Positions 50,401 to 64,000 of a stretch of 64,000 bases of DNA are shown piece after piece (the stretch's first letter is position 1; every line of letters begins with the position of its first letter). The notes below the pieces were generated by a model that had not been told where the DNA came from, did not search any database, and saw nothing but the letters and a program-made list of their open reading frames with translations. Source of the stretch: Echinococcus granulosus (taxonomy: Eukaryota; Platyhelminthes; Cestoda; Cyclophyllidea; Taeniidae); contig NW_020170404.1 in NCBI RefSeq assembly GCF_000524195.1, forward strand, positions 948,997 through 1,012,996, read 5' to 3'. The position numbers and the translations under genes were made by a program.

Positions 50401-53400
50401 AGCTTGGAAACTTGAAAAATCACCAAAATCCGCGTCCACCGGGGCACCAGCTGTCGGGGTTGTCTGCGCGGCCACGGGCGGATTCACAGCAGTGAAGTTC
50501 GCGAACAGGCTAAGATAGGTGTCATTTAGTTCAGCTTCCGATTTAACTAACCGAGCTAGCTTCCCATCGATGGCATCATTCACACGGGGGAGTATACTTC
50601 TTAATCATAGCAACCTCAGTAACAAATCGCCGCATTAACAATGAGCCAATTTAATTCTTGCTGTCTTTTCACCCATGATTGCTTGTTAAAACTTTCAAGC
50701 TGGTCATACCCATCCTGCATCTCGAATGAGCTGAGGAATTCATGGATGCAATGGAAAGTGATCACCACTGTTATGTGGAGATGGCAATTTATTCGAACAA
50801 AAGCGTGTCCATTTCGATTCATAACTATCACTGCAGTGCGTCGCTCTGTTTGTCTAGGAAATTTTTCAAGTTTTGTATTAGTAAACCACAGCAGACATCT
50901 AGGGAAAAACTGTTTTGGAACTAGCATTCGATTGAATACGGCGCCACGATTTTGGGCACAAAGACAACAGTCTCGAATAACAATCCTAGCTTTGGAGCCA
51001 GTAATTTATTCTACGAAGAAACGATGCTGCTTTGTGTTAACTCAGCGCCAAGGTAATTAGTATTTTTGGCAGGATCATCACACGTGTATGTACAGTCATG
51101 AACATTTACTGCTGCAATCGCCACCGCGATGGCCCCATCAATCCACACTTTTGATAAAGATGAATAAGCAGGTGATAAAAACAAGTACGCAGACTTGGCA
51201 AAAGTCTGGTGAAGGTCAAGACATTGCACGATTTTGTTGCAGCCTACAGAGATCTAACTATCTACTGGATGATCTACTGTTATTACGGAGGTCTTACTTG
51301 CTATCAATACTTGATATTAATTTCAACAAGGTGTCATGCTTTGAGTGGAGTGAAGAAATGCATCAAATCGACAAACCGGTGAACTCACTCCATAGCAGTA
51401 GTCGCAGCATTCTGTGGCAGTTTAGCTTGATGCTTGTCTAACTCAGCGAAAAAGTCGCTGTTATCATCGTTCTGTCTATTCCTTGGTGGCGACGCCAGCA
51501 TTTCCGTCGAGGGAGGTCTAGGAAGTCTCGTCGGAGGCTACAAGAAAAAAAAGAGAGCTTCAATCATAAAGAACGATTTGCCCAGAGTAACTAGGTCCAA
51601 CTTTCACAAGGGTCCTTTACGGACCAACATGGCAAGATTATGCGGACCCTCGGAGGGCAGGTAATGGGTCAGTTTAATGAGGGTGCTTATTACCTCATGT
51701 GATAGCGATGCTTCCCATTGTTGCATCTTGATTTGATCTTCATCTATCACGTTCAAGTCCTACTTTTGCATGGTAAAAACACTCTTTGCTCTGGCAGTTG
51801 TTCGCCACTATGACCACATTTTTTACTTCAATGGATGACAATTAATATTCCATTTGTGAAGAGCGCTTACATCTACATACAGGAGAACAAAATGACCACC
51901 TAGAAGAACCCTTGTTCTAACAATTTCTCAGCTATCAATGAACATGCAGATATAAGTCCCAAAGAAAGATTTGGATTACCTTACATGGTTAGATTGAAAA
52001 TTCCTTCTAGAGATCCGCTTTAATGGAATAAAATGACGAACCGTAACATTGGAACCAGTCGGAGGCAAATCAAAGTCTATCAGGGCAGCAGGAGTCGCTG
52101 TTGGCAGCGATTTTTGACTGGTTTGGGTGGTTGGTGAGAGTTTGGAGGTATCAGAGGTCCGCCGATAAGAGTTGTACTCCTCCTCTTCCGGTTGATCAAC
52201 TGTGGCACCAGGAAAGCTGAAGACCTCCTCTGATACCTTATGCGGGTCCTCCTCGTACCTACGAGGTGAGTGAAAGAGAGGTTTCTAGTGCAAGGAAGCA
52301 ACAACGCCTTCCCCAAGCAAGTGACAATCAATCAAGGTGTTTCGATTCACAAAGCAGGAAGCACGAATTGAATCTTACAAAACTGCTGCGAACACCTACT
52401 GTGCCAGAGTCGCAAAACCCTGTTCACACCCACCAGTCCTTGTTTGAGGTCGAGAAAGTATGCACTAATCCGCACAACAGGAATGGCAAACGGGAGTTGG
52501 TGAGATTCTCCAAATTTTCACGTGTCTTAAAAACGCACTCGACGGAACGTCGAGTTCTACCATTACAGTTGCCCTCGTAATCAGGCATAATGTAGGTGCG
52601 CCTCAGACATTAGTGGTCACCTAGCAACCATACGCAAACACAGAATGCGTGAAATAGGGAACGATAGCGATAACTCGTATTAAAATGTTAGTTGATGAGT
52701 GGGGAGAGTCCAATATATTCAAAAGTAACTAATATGCACTTGAGGAAAGCAATTTCAGGGGTTTGAGTGTAAGCCTTACGGTAAAGAAAGTAAGGGGCGG
52801 AGCAATAGAAATGTGAAAGATGCATTGGTTGTTGGTAAAGGATATAAATTGCCAGATATATTTTAGATTTTCCATAAATCCATTTGCTAGACACATAAAA
52901 TAAGCCAAAAAACGGTTTTAAAGTACTCAAGGCCGGTTCAATTCGAACTTGGCATCGTGCCCTTGTCACAACCAACATGCAAACTTCAAATCAAACGCAG
53001 ACGTTGACGAGGGCATGTTGCTGTTTATGTCACGTTATTCTCAAACCACGGTGATTTCGACATCACATCCACCTCAGATGTCGTGGGACCCTTTGTATTT
53101 ACAAACCAGCTGTGTGGAGGATGGTTGTTCCACTCCGAATCAAATAAAGGTCGAGTAACGTCGGCAAATCTCTGAGATCCATTAAGAATGAAAATAGGGC
53201 TTCAGAACCAACCACCGGACACCTAGTGCACGACAATTGAATGTTCGACAAAATCCGACTCACCGTTCAAACACCCGACATTCCGCTTTGTGTAATCTCA
53301 CGAGTTAAATTAAAACACGCCACGAGCATACTCCACCAAAGCGGAGGGAAATGCGGTCCATTTTTAGGTGGCAATACCCGTGTATGGCACACCATACAGT

Positions 53401-56349
53401 ACATACACAACGCAGTGTTCGGGTAGGTAAGCACTCAAAAATAAGAAAACACACGCAGACACAAATACACGGTAAACACACAAAGTTCAAAGTGCACAAG
53501 GACTATGCCTGTGTTCAATGTGAAGATGCCACGAGTTGAAACGGGCAACAGTGTGACCTCACCGACGAAGTTGTATCACGCAAGGCCACACATAAACATA
53601 CACACACAAAGATGGTAAACGGAATGGTGGCTCCAAACCTAAGAGCACTGACCAAATACTGAAGGTCAATAGCTGTGGAGACGCCCAACCACCCCTTCTA
53701 GTGGACAAGCGGTTGTACGTGGCAAAATCAGTACTACCACATTTATCAGCAGCTAAAAACGGTGAATTAAATCACATTTTTGGTATTGAGTCAGTGTGTT
53801 GGTGTAGTGCCAAGTTGAGAAATAGGTATGCACACAAAGGCAAGCGATAGCCGGTTGTTTTTATTTCAGTAAAACGACACAGTGTGTGCATGTGTGTGTG
53901 ACATTACCGCTGTGGGAGTCGAAAGCGATGTGCCAAAAAAGAAACTCACATTCGAGTGGAGGAATGGGGAGAGCGAGGCAACAAGGCAGATTCATCGGAA
54001 AAACTAAGAGTGGGCGAAAGGAACCATAATACCACACCAGGGGATATTTCAAATGTGTCAAAAGCTTGTTTGGGGCATGGAAGAGAGAGCCACGTGCAAA
54101 AAGAAACTGGTAATAGTGGACTAGAAACACAAAAATAGAGGACATAAAGCACAAGACCGGTGCCTAAGTAACGCCCGATACTATTGTTCCCTAAGATTCA
54201 ACGACTGCACCATGAGAGCGGCAATGTGTACACAATTCGTCGCAAATAGAGTGACCAAAATACTGAGGAATTGAAGCAGTGGTTATCTATCCATAATGCA
54301 AACACTAGCTTACTTAAACAAGCACTTTCACGTCAATAAACTGGATAAAATAGCTCTACACTGAAATCTCAAAGGCTTCTATACCTCCTTACTGCAACGT
54401 AAGAGCAAAGAAGCCTAGTGCGATCGTTTGAACAAGTTTAGACACACCAGTGATATCGAAATGCTTGGTTTTGCCACAGTAGTCTGTGCAGTATGCACAA
54501 ACGAGGTGAAAAGAAGTTAGTAGTGCAGTAAGAACTAAATTTGCAGAAGACAGGAGCGTTTACTTAATTGGGAAGCGAAAACACACCTCAACCGCTCATT
54601 TGCATCAGGTAGTGTGGAAAAACCAAATCAATGTGCATGCATACGTGCTGCATCCTCCTCGTTATGCACCTATACGCACCAATGCTTATCAAGCTACGGC
54701 GATTAAGTGATGCTACAGTGTGCAAGTAAACACGCAGAGTACTCTGTCACCACGGGTCACTTTTAACGCGTTTTAGGCTGTATATACAAGACTCAGGCAC
54801 TCAAAAAACGAATCGCCTGATTCCACCTATCATGATTTGAATTTGAACAGATTCGGGACTGCACGAAAGGATCTTTCGTGATCTGACTCACTAAACACAG
54901 GCAGGTAAAGTGAGATGCAGAAACCAACGACTATTGTAAAAAAAAACTACCGTCACCAATACCGCCGGTAAAGCGAGATTCTACCAAAGGCTGATGATAG
55001 GTTGAAACCAGACAACACTGGAAGCGCTTACACTGAAGGTGGTGGAACTCTCGGCTTGCCAAGCAGATCATTCGTGACGACTTTAGCAGCTCTTAGCATA
55101 TCGGAGAATTTGTCAGCGACATCATCAACGATGGTGCGTTCATGAGCCAACTTCCAGGAATCAAAACTGCCCAGGCGGCTGGAAGAGAACCTGGTGCGCC
55201 TCTCATTGCTTCCCTTTCTCTCGCGCCACGGCATCTCAGCCTGTGGCGCACTGAGAGAAGGATAGCGATGGGAGTCACTATAATTCCAATCACCAGCACT
55301 GTTGCCATCATCAAACCTTTCAGTAGAGGGTTAGAGTGCGTCACGATAGCAGACCACGCATTTACGCAACGTAAATATAAAAGTTAAGCAGCACGTGGTT
55401 AGAGGATGAAGAGTAGGAGAGAATGGAGGGAAAGGAGGCAGGAAAAAGACAATACTTGTGTGATTTGTAGAAAAGTAAACAGAAATACAGAACATAATGT
55501 AAGTTAAGGCAACTTACATTCCATAGTCGCCAGAGAAATTAGATCCCATGACATGGCTATTTCCAATACCCGCATAGTCCTTCCGGGCGGTAAGGGCTTT
55601 CTGCCGCTCGGCTTGAAGAAATTCCGCATCTTGGAGGAGTTCCACAACTTCGTGAGCTTTGATTCGTACTAGGCGGAAGTGTTACTAAGTTTGTGGAAGT
55701 CATACCAGAGGAACCTTGATCACGACCTCGCTCATCAACGCATTGGTAGTTCTCCAGAGAACGGAGGTTGTAGATGTTGTCAAGGGCGATATCACAAACG
55801 CGCTCAGATCCACTTCTCAATAGATGTGCAAGAACCACTAGCCCCTAAAGTTTATTAAAAAGCACTATACATCAATTTCACCAATACCATGATGCGAGTG
55901 ACCAAAAATAAACCAGAGCAACTATATTATGAAAGAATGAAGAAATATCCTACTACTTGGGACAAAATAACCCCAAATATATTGCACAAATTATCACAGA
56001 TCAGGTGAACATTTTATTTGATGTAAAAATAGCCTGAAATTAATTGAGTAAAGAAAATAAGAGTACCTTGTATATACGGCGCCAATTGGTAGAATTTTCG
56101 GGAAAAATTCGGCTCAATAGCATAGTCATAATTTCCAGAAGCCCTTCGGTGTCGTGCGTTTCTCGTGCAAGGTCATTCAAAATCTTTCCATGTGGTCCCC
56201 AAGGTTCATCGTTTGTTGCCTCACGAACTTTATTCTCGAGTTCCGTGTAGTTCATAACGGCAGAAGTTCTGAAGCAAAGTATTAAAAGAAGGATATACTC
56301 ACATTTTATCAACCCATACTTTCCCCTTCTCCAAATACTCGCGAAACAT
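47450..56349 (-). CDS. CLINT1: CLINT1 / epsin-R, copy 2
   Basis: This is the complete second copy of the ENTH-domain gene, identical to the copy at 3413-12312. Exons in transcript order: 56349-56303, 56268-56067, 55844-55706, 55668-55518, 55316-55032, 52258-52048, 51537-51389, 50599-50233, 47767-47450. The predicted product is the same 622-residue protein with ENTH domain, LIDFD, DFFAELD and FGDF motifs. All splice sites are kept, and a minus-strand AATAAA is at 47031-47036. If the duplication is real, both copies should be expressed: each has its own start, the same shared upstream region with RYBP, and the same 3' end. Confidence 0.88.
49077..50077 (+). mobile_element. Decayed retroelement fragment, second copy of 5040-6040
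   Basis: This is the duplicate of 5040-6040 in the same CLINT1 intron of the second copy. No difference from the first copy was seen. Confidence 0.45.
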
Positions 56350-56904
56350 GTCGAGGGCGCTGTAACGAGCTATCCGATAAGGTCACGAAACGAGCTTATT
56401 TCGTTAAAGTAGGCGCTAACCTAGCAGATACTATTTTGGATAAGTGAACAACTCCGATGGTATATCCGACCCTGAATTCTTCAAATTTTCTGGCAAAATG
56501 TAGAGCAAATTCAGTGCTTTAACCTCTTTTGCCCACCGCGGGCTTCAAAGAGGAAATAAAGGGGAGTAAGTATAGAACAGCTTAATTTAAAACAGTAGGT
56601 GCAACACTAATTTGAAAAAAATGTCGCATAAAGATTAGTTTGCTATTGCTGCAGAAAACGTGGTTTTCATAATACTCAAAGCGCTTGCTTAGGCAGACAC
56701 ACGAATTGCATTTACTTACCTTATTTGCATGCATTTTAATTTTTGATTTATTAAATTTTGCTTAAGCAGCTTTTTTGCGCTTTTACAGAAAAAAAGGATA
56801 ATGTTAAAGGCACAAGAGCTTGTGTTTGCATAAGTTGCCACGGGGGGCGGGATTCGTAGATTCCCCTTTCTCCGGAGAACAAACCTTATGCTTTCTACCT
56901 AGGA
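56350..56904. promoter_or_regulatory. Shared upstream region of divergent CLINT1 and RYBP, copy 2
   Basis: This is the duplicate of 12313-12867, lying between the second CLINT1 and second RYBP start codons, unchanged in sequence. Confidence 0.4.
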
Positions 56905-59620
56905 ATGGATTCACGTCACACTGAGTCGTTAAGGTGTTTACTTTTATTTTGTTTGTCCATCTTTTGGGAGTGATTGTGGCTCAGAAACAATGTGTTTTTC
57001 GAGGCTGATATTGCCAATACAAAATTAAAACCTGCCTCACTATTTGCGTATATGCTTTAATTATTTAGGCGGTTACAACAGCTGATGTCTGAATTGGGGT
57101 CTTTTTTTTGCAATCTCCTTTTCTTAAGGTTGGTGGGGAAAGGAAGGTCAGAGGCTTCATTTTTTTTGCCTCCTCTTGTTCTGTGCTACTTCTGGCTTAG
57201 ACTATTGAAAAGGTTTGGAAAGAACCGCATTCCGTTTGATATTTATAGTAGGGGGTGATTTCGATGATAGTTTGCTTCGTTAGTCACCATTTTGCTTGAA
57301 ATATTCCCCATTTAAGGACAAAATAAACATTTATTTCAACTTCACTGCTTCATTATCACAATGGCTATGTTAGTTTGTTGTTATACGATAAGCACTATTC
57401 GTCCTTCTGTTTTTTAGGCTATCGCTTTGAATTTGTACCACTTTACTGTTTTAATTAACTTCATTCTGATTTTCGCTATTCGGACCTTGCTTAATTAAGT
57501 GGAATGATGGTGTAGGCTCTCATTTCATCTTGTCATTTAATTTCTCTCTGGCCTTTCTGTAAAGGTAGAGAAATAGGATTTGAATGTGTGTTGGCATTAT
57601 GAGTAAGCTCGCAGACCTTTGGTTTTAAGCTCATAATCTAGGCATGCTGGCTCGTACTTTATGCTTCCTTTTTATTCTTCCAGAAAACGAAAACATCGAC
57701 TATCCTCCACGTTGGCAACTGGCGGAGAGGAAGAATTTTGGGACTGCACGGTGTGCACTTACAAGAACTCTGCTGAGGCTTTTCGTTGTGAAATGTGCCA
57801 GACTCGCAAAGGCACTTCGACCCGCAAACCAAAGTTGAATAGACAGATTGTGGAGGAGCAAAATCTCATTGCCCGGACCATCATCAAGGAACGCCTAGAA
57901 GAGAGTGGTGCAAAAACCGCCGGCACGGAATCCACCACGCATCACCGTCGAAAGTACCATCGACATCTAAATTCTAATAGCAGCGCATCGGCCTCTGCCT
58001 CAGCGTTAAAACGTGTTGCATTATTGCGCCCCGGGTAAGGCAGTTTTTCGATAACTGTGATATATTTTTATATCGGACCCTATGTGCCACGTGGTGGAAT
58101 GTCAAATACTTTGCAATGGCTTGTGATTACAGATCTCTTCGCAATGTCGATCGTTCATGTCCGCAGCACTTTGAGGTATTCGCAAATGGATTCAGCGTGG
58201 TTATCACGGAGTATTATCCCAAAGTATCCTCCCCTGCTACAACCCCGGGTGGTAGCAAACAGGTGTCTTCATTGTCCAACAGCCCCGTTCTTTCTACTCC
58301 TGCGTTGTTTGCAGTACGTTCTTACTTTATCCCCTTCTTAGAAGTAGGGTTTTGCCTTTGATACTTCACCGGACTCTAATTTCTGAGATGACAAATAAGT
58401 GGATCTTAAGTGGCTTATTTGTAAAGTTCTGTTTATATATAAAATACAGATTATCCTAAATTTTACGGGTGAAATCGGCCGGAAGATGCTTTATCAATTC
58501 CAATTTAAATATGCGTTGTGTAATTGGAGTCATCGGTCGGCTGCTTGATCATAAATCCTATGCTTGGTAGCGTTTCAGTCTAACTTTAATCACTTATTAA
58601 AGTTCAATGTTCTTTATGCCTGAATATTTTTTAGCTGTTTAAGAATTTTCCATATGATATGATTTCCTCTTTAAAATCGTGTTGTCATTTGGAAGGAAAA
58701 CCCCATGGCTGGTAATCACTCTTGATTCAACATTTGAAATGGAATCCCCAGCTTTATTGATCCTAAAAGAATTTTTGCCTCTAAGTTACACCTCTGTATA
58801 TGCGCAGGAATTGGGGCTGGAAGGGTAGACAGTATTGTCAGAACCGTCTGCGGTCAGCATCCTGATTTGGTATATAGTTAAAAGTATCAGTATCCACACT
58901 TCCTATTTTGATTGGCAAAAGGGTTGACCTTTTCCATTTGCCTCTTTCAAGGGTTCTGCAACCATTCCACTAGGAACGGGTGCAACAAAAGTAGAAAACA
59001 CTTCCAATTCCGAACCTCCAACTACCAACCATCTCCCATCGTCGCCATCCTCTGCAGGTGTTACTAGTGGTGACCATCCCACCTCAACTCCATTGGACGA
59101 TCCAATTGCTATAACCAAGGAGGAGGAAGGGGAAGAAGAAGGGAAGGCAAAAGTCCACTTGGGCTTTAAAGAGCCCCACCCTGCTGAAGAGGATCTTGAC
59201 GACACAAGCCGCACATCTCCCTCAGTCGCACCGAAATCTGAGGCGACTGAAACTCCGGTGGAGAGTTTGTTCAACGCAATGACCGTGTCTGGTCGAAGGA
59301 AGCGACGCAAACGTCGGCTGCAGAGTGATACCTCCATCAATAAATCGTCCCGATCTCTGCGTAGCAGTGCTGGCTCCTCCGCCGTGGCATCGCGCAGCAG
59401 ACGGGTCAGTCGGATAGCTCGCGCTTCTCTCTACCGTGTCGCAAGCGCCCCTCGTTCCTACAAGCGTCGAAAGATCGCCACGCCATCCACTGCTGCTTCC
59501 GTGGAGCCTACTTCCTCTTTGGACCTGACCTCTCCCATGAACGTGGAGTCTACCGCCCCCATGACTGACAGTTGCGGTGCAGTGGCACTGGAGATGTCTG
59601 CAGCCAGTGCGTCTACCTAG
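56905..59620 (+). CDS. RYBP: RYBP/YAF2-type Polycomb PRC1 subunit, copy 2
   Basis: This is the complete second copy of the gene at 12868-15583. Exons: 56905-56933 (tentative), 57684-58034, 58133-58313, 58952-59620, giving the same 409-residue product with the RanBP2 zinc finger, RING1-binding segment and basic tail. Its polyadenylation signal AATAAA is at 59815-59820. No broken frame or splice-site change was seen. Confidence 0.86.
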
Positions 59621-59814
59621 ACACGCATCTCCTCTCCCTCCTCTTTCCATGTATATATGTTATGTAGGCGGTTCATCTCTCCCTCCCAGATCTCCCGTTC
59701 CTACCACACCTTTTATGTGTACAGTTGTCAGTGGGTTCGTGCCTTCTCCACTCTCCTCTACCTATCTCCATATGTATGTCTGTTCGCTATATTGGGGAAA
59801 TGGTTGTTTGGATA

Positions 59815-59820
59815 AATAAA
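59815..59820 (+). terminator. RYBP copy 2 polyadenylation signal
   Basis: This AATAAA is the duplicate of the signal at 15778-15783, about 195 nt past the stop codon. Confidence 0.6.
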
Positions 59821-60195
59821 CTCGCTGTGTGAGCGTACTATGTGCTACTTCTCCTGTTGTCTGCTTGAGGACCATCTTTTGACCAATGCTTTTAATGCTT
59901 AGCTGCTCTTCTTGGTATTTCAATATGACAGGCTACTGCAGATGATACGAATTGTAGATAACAGGAAGGTTCAGGTGGTGGGATTTCTGGCGAAACGATA
60001 ATGCTACTAGCTGTGCCTTTGATTTCCTCCTTGGTTGTCCTGCTCAGATTCTGTTCTCGATGTGTGTCACTGTGGTGCAAGATAGGATGTTATGACTTCA
60101 AAAGTGGATGCCTGCTAGTATTAGAAGGTTGACTACTCCCGTGCTGGCGCTTTATAGGGTACTGCTATAGGTTAAGGCCGTGCTCCCTGAAAAGC

Positions 60196-63100
60196 ATGTC
60201 CTTAGGAGTTTATCGTTGGAGATTTTTGAGAGATCCACAAAAACATGTAGTCCGGGTGCTGAAACAGTAATTCATTTTGTTTGCAGGGGAGCCATCAAAT
60301 TGGTGAATTTTTTCATCCAGACCTACAGGTACGTTTTCTGCACCACTTCTAGCGTCCCTTTTCCATCTACTCATCCACATAGCGTTCATATGTGCCTTCC
60401 ACAATAGGTTTCTGTGCTTGATGTCGACTGTACGGGGCGTTTCGCTTTTTTAGCTGGGTACGTGATCTACCTCTTTGTGTCTTCCAATTTTGACCATGGC
60501 TAGGGGTCTGTGAATGGAATCTTCTTGCCAAATAATGATTGCTTTATCAAGCTTGATTCTGAATTACACCTATCCTGCTTCTCACTTTTAGCTCCAAAGG
60601 GTTAGCCGTCATTGATCTTGAATCTCCCTACGACAAGGCCTATTTTGAAAAGATTGATGCACTCGAACCGTCAATTCTACAGTGCCATCCCAATGATGGA
60701 TCCCAGTTCGCTCTGGCTGTAAGTTTTTCATACCCATTTACGAGCGATATGGTAGTAATTGGCGTCCACTAACGCTCGTCCACTATCAACCTTTGAAATT
60801 GACACGTCGGAAATGCTACGATTGGTAAAACAACCATTTTGGAAGATTCCCGCATGTTGCTTGCAGGCTCTCTCCTTCTTTATCACTTATTAAACGCCCC
60901 TGCTTTATATCATTGCATAAATCCTCTCGTGACCCTTTCATCAGATATTAACTGTATGATCGTGATGCTCATTTTGAAAGAATTTAATTTCAGCGAAAAA
61001 ACATATGCGAGGTGTACTCCTGGTCGTCCACTGAAAGCAGACTGACCCTGGTGACACTACTTCAGGGCTTCATCCGACCAATCAACGCTGTGGATTGGTG
61101 CCCTATGCAACCTAATATTTTGGCCACAGCCTCCAATGAACAGTTTCGTTCAATCACCGTGTGGGATCTGAGGGACCCAGTCAAACTGGTGAAGAATATT
61201 GAACTGTTCTGTAGGTTTCTAGTTCTATTATCCTCATCCTTGCTGCACCCACTTTTGTCCCCCGTTGAGGTGGATTCTCCCGACCTTACAGCTTCCACAA
61301 GTCTGCTCCGTTGGGATCCGTTCCGAGAGCACAGCTTTGCCAGTGGGGGCGACTTCATGGTCCAATTTTGGGATCTTCGAGTACGTCTCTTTTCAACCCA
61401 TTTTTGCCCGATCTCTTCCGTGTATTTGTTTTGCCATTGGAATAAAATGTCCTGCTTCGTATCAAAACTTCGTTTCGGTCGACATTGTCGCATCCGGAAG
61501 CAGTGTATCACACAATGCATTGTTTGGAAATGTATTCTAAGGGTAATCCTTCTCATACCACTAAAAAACACCAACTTTCACAGGATCAGATGTCTGCAGA
61601 TTGTATTTGAAGTGCCTTTCCTGTCCGGCTAATGGTTGAATACATCCATATTTGAAGCAAGTATCTGCTTGCCTTTGCATGTTAGTCTAACACACCCGAG
61701 CGCCACCTCTCAATGCAGTCGTCGCGGGTTCTTTCAATGGCTTGGTCGCCCATTCGCACTGGTGAGTTCGTCCTCTCCACTAAGGACGGCAGCCTACGTG
61801 TCTGGCATCTCAACAACTTCGACGACCCTCTGCTTGTCGGCAATTACAAGAAGATCCCAATGTTTCAGCTACGCTACACGGTAAGATGTCCCACGGTTAC
61901 ACTGAACCTCATCCAGCATTTGTGTAAACTGACTTACACCATACGTATCATATTCCTGTTCCTTGTACAGGGAACTTTAAAATCAAATTGGTAATTTATA
62001 AGACCAAATAATGGATCTCAAGGAGTGAAAACTGCATTTATGCTGTGTTTATAAGCTCATCTCGGGATCCACCCAATACCCGGTATTTTTGGATGCGAAA
62101 AGATTTGTCAGTAAGACTGAACCGCCTTGTACCAGTCTGATTCACTTTTTCATCGGTGTTAAAATGCTGACCTCTGAGACACTCTTTTACAGATGTCAGT
62201 AAGTTTGACCACATGTGATGCTGTAATTTAGAAAATCCCCCTTCTTCGTATCAAAAGGCTTCTCAACTCTTCACCATTGACCCGAGGTGAAAAGGGCTCC
62301 TGGCACCCAGTGCGCACTAGCTTACTGGCATTGCAAGTATTTGTTCCACAGCTTATGCATTGACTAGACATTAAAAATCAAGCGCTCTACAGGCTGAATC
62401 ACCGCGATCGGCATTAAAACTGGTGCACCTGCGGCTGTCTTTGAAATATCTCATTGCCAAGTGGCTGAGCGTCTCATAACCAAACTGTGCTTGCAGTCCT
62501 ATTCCGATTCCCATGCATTCCCTTCCACTGTTGCTTGCTGTCTTGACTAAGTATATCTGAACAGTTCAGCGATATGTGCATCAGTTATTGCCCTTGACAC
62601 TAGCTGCCTCGTGCCGTAATACCACGGTAGTATCCTTTTTACGGCTGAAAAGCTAAAAGTCGTGATTTGACTTGATCAGTAGGTAGAATCGCTGCACAAT
62701 GACTGACTTAACCCAGAGCGTCGGACACTACAATGTCCATGGCAGTTTTCCTCTCTGTGTTGGTTTTAGCCTAAAGGGGTCGGGATTGTCAGCCTACCGC
62801 ATCGGACACGTTGGACGAATTCGGGTTTGATTCTCTGGAGGTCAGACACCCTGTCCCCCATGCGTCTGGTCCCCGCCATGAATGAGGCCGACGAGGGAGC
62901 GGGCGTGAGCTACCAGTCGAGTTCGGGCATCAGTGAGGAGAGCTGTGTCCTCGGCTTTGGATGGTGTAGGTCTGAGCTTCCCCCCATCTCCACATTCAAT
63001 GAGCCCACTTTCGATTTGGAGAATAAGGAAAATCTACGGGATATGGGTACGTTCCAAAGCGGTCGAGGAAGTGTTTTTTATAAGTTTTACTAGATCCTGG

Positions 63101-64000
63101 TGATAAACGCTATACTTTTCTTCCACTAAAAAAGCCCAACAAAATTACTGATCATCCACTCTACCATTCCTGTCTGATTATCTTAGGGTTGGCATCTCCG
63201 TAGCGCACCGTGGGCCCAGCCTATGCCATCTCAGTTGAGCATTTCCTAAGTAAAATCTTCAAAGGCTCATTAAGCATCGGGAAGTCGGTCACTGGGCGCA
63301 TCCACTTTGAGGACTTCTCCATGCAGCTTCGATTGTGTGCACTAGTCAGTCCCCAAATGCAGAAAGCGTTTTTCGTCCCAAATTTCTACCCAATTTACCT
63401 GCTTTACCTTAAGGCATAACCCATTTATGGAATTCAAGAATCGAGGAGGTATGAATGCAATGCTTCGTGCGGTATTTCTGCTTTAATAATTCATAAGTTT
63501 GGGAAATATTTTCCCTCTACCACTACCTGTGGATGCAAAAGAAGGCATATTTTAATCCTTCACACTATTCACTTTTAGTTAATACCGTTATTAATGTGAC
63601 CCCATTGTCTCCTGCAGTCCAACTGCCCAACCTCGTCTCCTGGTCCCGAGACCGCCAATTGAGGGTTCACAATCTACCGGCTGCTTTTTTGCACGTCAGT
63701 GGAGTGAGGCCATCATCTTATCATAGTCCCTCACGCCCAGTGGCCTCAGAACCGGCTGCAAAAGATTCTAAAGCCGCTCTTTCTGTATAAAAACCTTCTT
63801 CCTTTCTCCCACTTCATTTGTGGTATCTTTTTACTCTTTTTTTTAATATTCCAGACCGTGGATGGTAATGATGTCTCCAGCAGGCGCCCATTCTCAGAAC
63901 AGACAGGTTATTTGTACGCCTGTGCGGCATTAAAGTGTCTCAGTAACTGATTAATGACTCTCTCCCTCCCTCTCGTTCTTTGTACAGCTTCTCAATCCAC
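60196..64000 (+). CDS. WDR59: WDR59 copy 2, 5' part, cut by the window edge
   Basis: These are the first WDR59 exons of the second copy: 60196-60246 (tentative), 60287-60328, 60408-60457, 60592-60718, 60994-61210, 61292-61380, 61686-61880, 62770-63046, 63618-63784, 63855-63906, and 63988 onward, broken by the window end. They encode the WD40 propeller and stop just as the RWD domain begins. Whether this copy is complete, or is truncated where the duplication ends, cannot be told from this window. Confidence 0.85.

Larger units (their letters stand above)
44168..64000. repeat. Second copy of the perfect direct repeat, cut by the window edge
   Basis: This is the second copy of 131-19963. The junction at 44167/44168 joins the end of the TFIP11 upstream intergenic region directly to the start of the repeat, with no run of N. 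That is the structure expected if 131-44167 is the unit of a head-to-tail tandem duplication. The shared tract reaches the last base of the window, inside a WDR59 exon. Identity of 100% over nearly 20 kb that is mostly intron and intergenic DNA means either a very recent event with no time for drift, or the same contig placed twice. Confidence 0.97.

Overview
The window is eukaryotic nuclear DNA carrying intron-rich genes of metazoan type. Exons are short, introns are GT-AG and the coding capacity is spread over both strands. The proteins (epsin-R/CLINT1, RYBP/YAF2, WDR59, BAF57/SMARCE1, a CARD caspase and TFIP11) are conserved in animals but strongly diverged from the vertebrate forms. With the decayed retroelement pieces and small introns this suggests a parasitic flatworm, most likely a tapeworm. 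The species is not determined from the sequence.

Layout: 1-130 is unique flank. 131-3412 is intergenic with retroelement remnants. CLINT1 runs on the minus strand (12312 to 3413). RYBP/YAF2 starts about 550 bp away on the plus strand (12868-15583), so the two are divergent. WDR59 follows on the plus strand (about 16159-27482). SMARCE1 converges on it from the minus strand (about 31071 to 28267). A gene-poor 2.5 kb stretch (31072-33550) holds several copies of a short dispersed repeat. A single-exon CARD caspase lies on the plus strand (33551-34684 plus stop) and converges with TFIP11 on the minus strand (41573 to 35354). 41574-44167 is a repeat-bearing intergenic stretch.

From 44168 to the end of the window (64000) the sequence repeats 131-19963 exactly, shifted by 44037 bp. 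No substitution or indel was seen in the stretches compared, and every open reading frame recurs with the same length and translation. A second complete CLINT1 (47450-56349), a second complete RYBP (56905-59620) and the 5' part of a second WDR59 (60196 to the edge) follow. The layout is that of a head-to-tail tandem duplication of a 44,037 bp unit, or of an assembly artefact that used one contig twice.

The genes are not an operon of one pathway. They cover clathrin/AP-1 traffic at the trans-Golgi (CLINT1), Polycomb PRC1 (RYBP), amino-acid sensing to TORC1 through GATOR2 (WDR59), SWI/SNF chromatin remodelling (SMARCE1), apoptosis initiation (caspase) and spliceosome disassembly (TFIP11). Exon borders below were derived by hand from splice consensus, reading-phase agreement and known family sequence. 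They are predictions, not transcript evidence. No tRNA, rRNA or CRISPR array was recognised.
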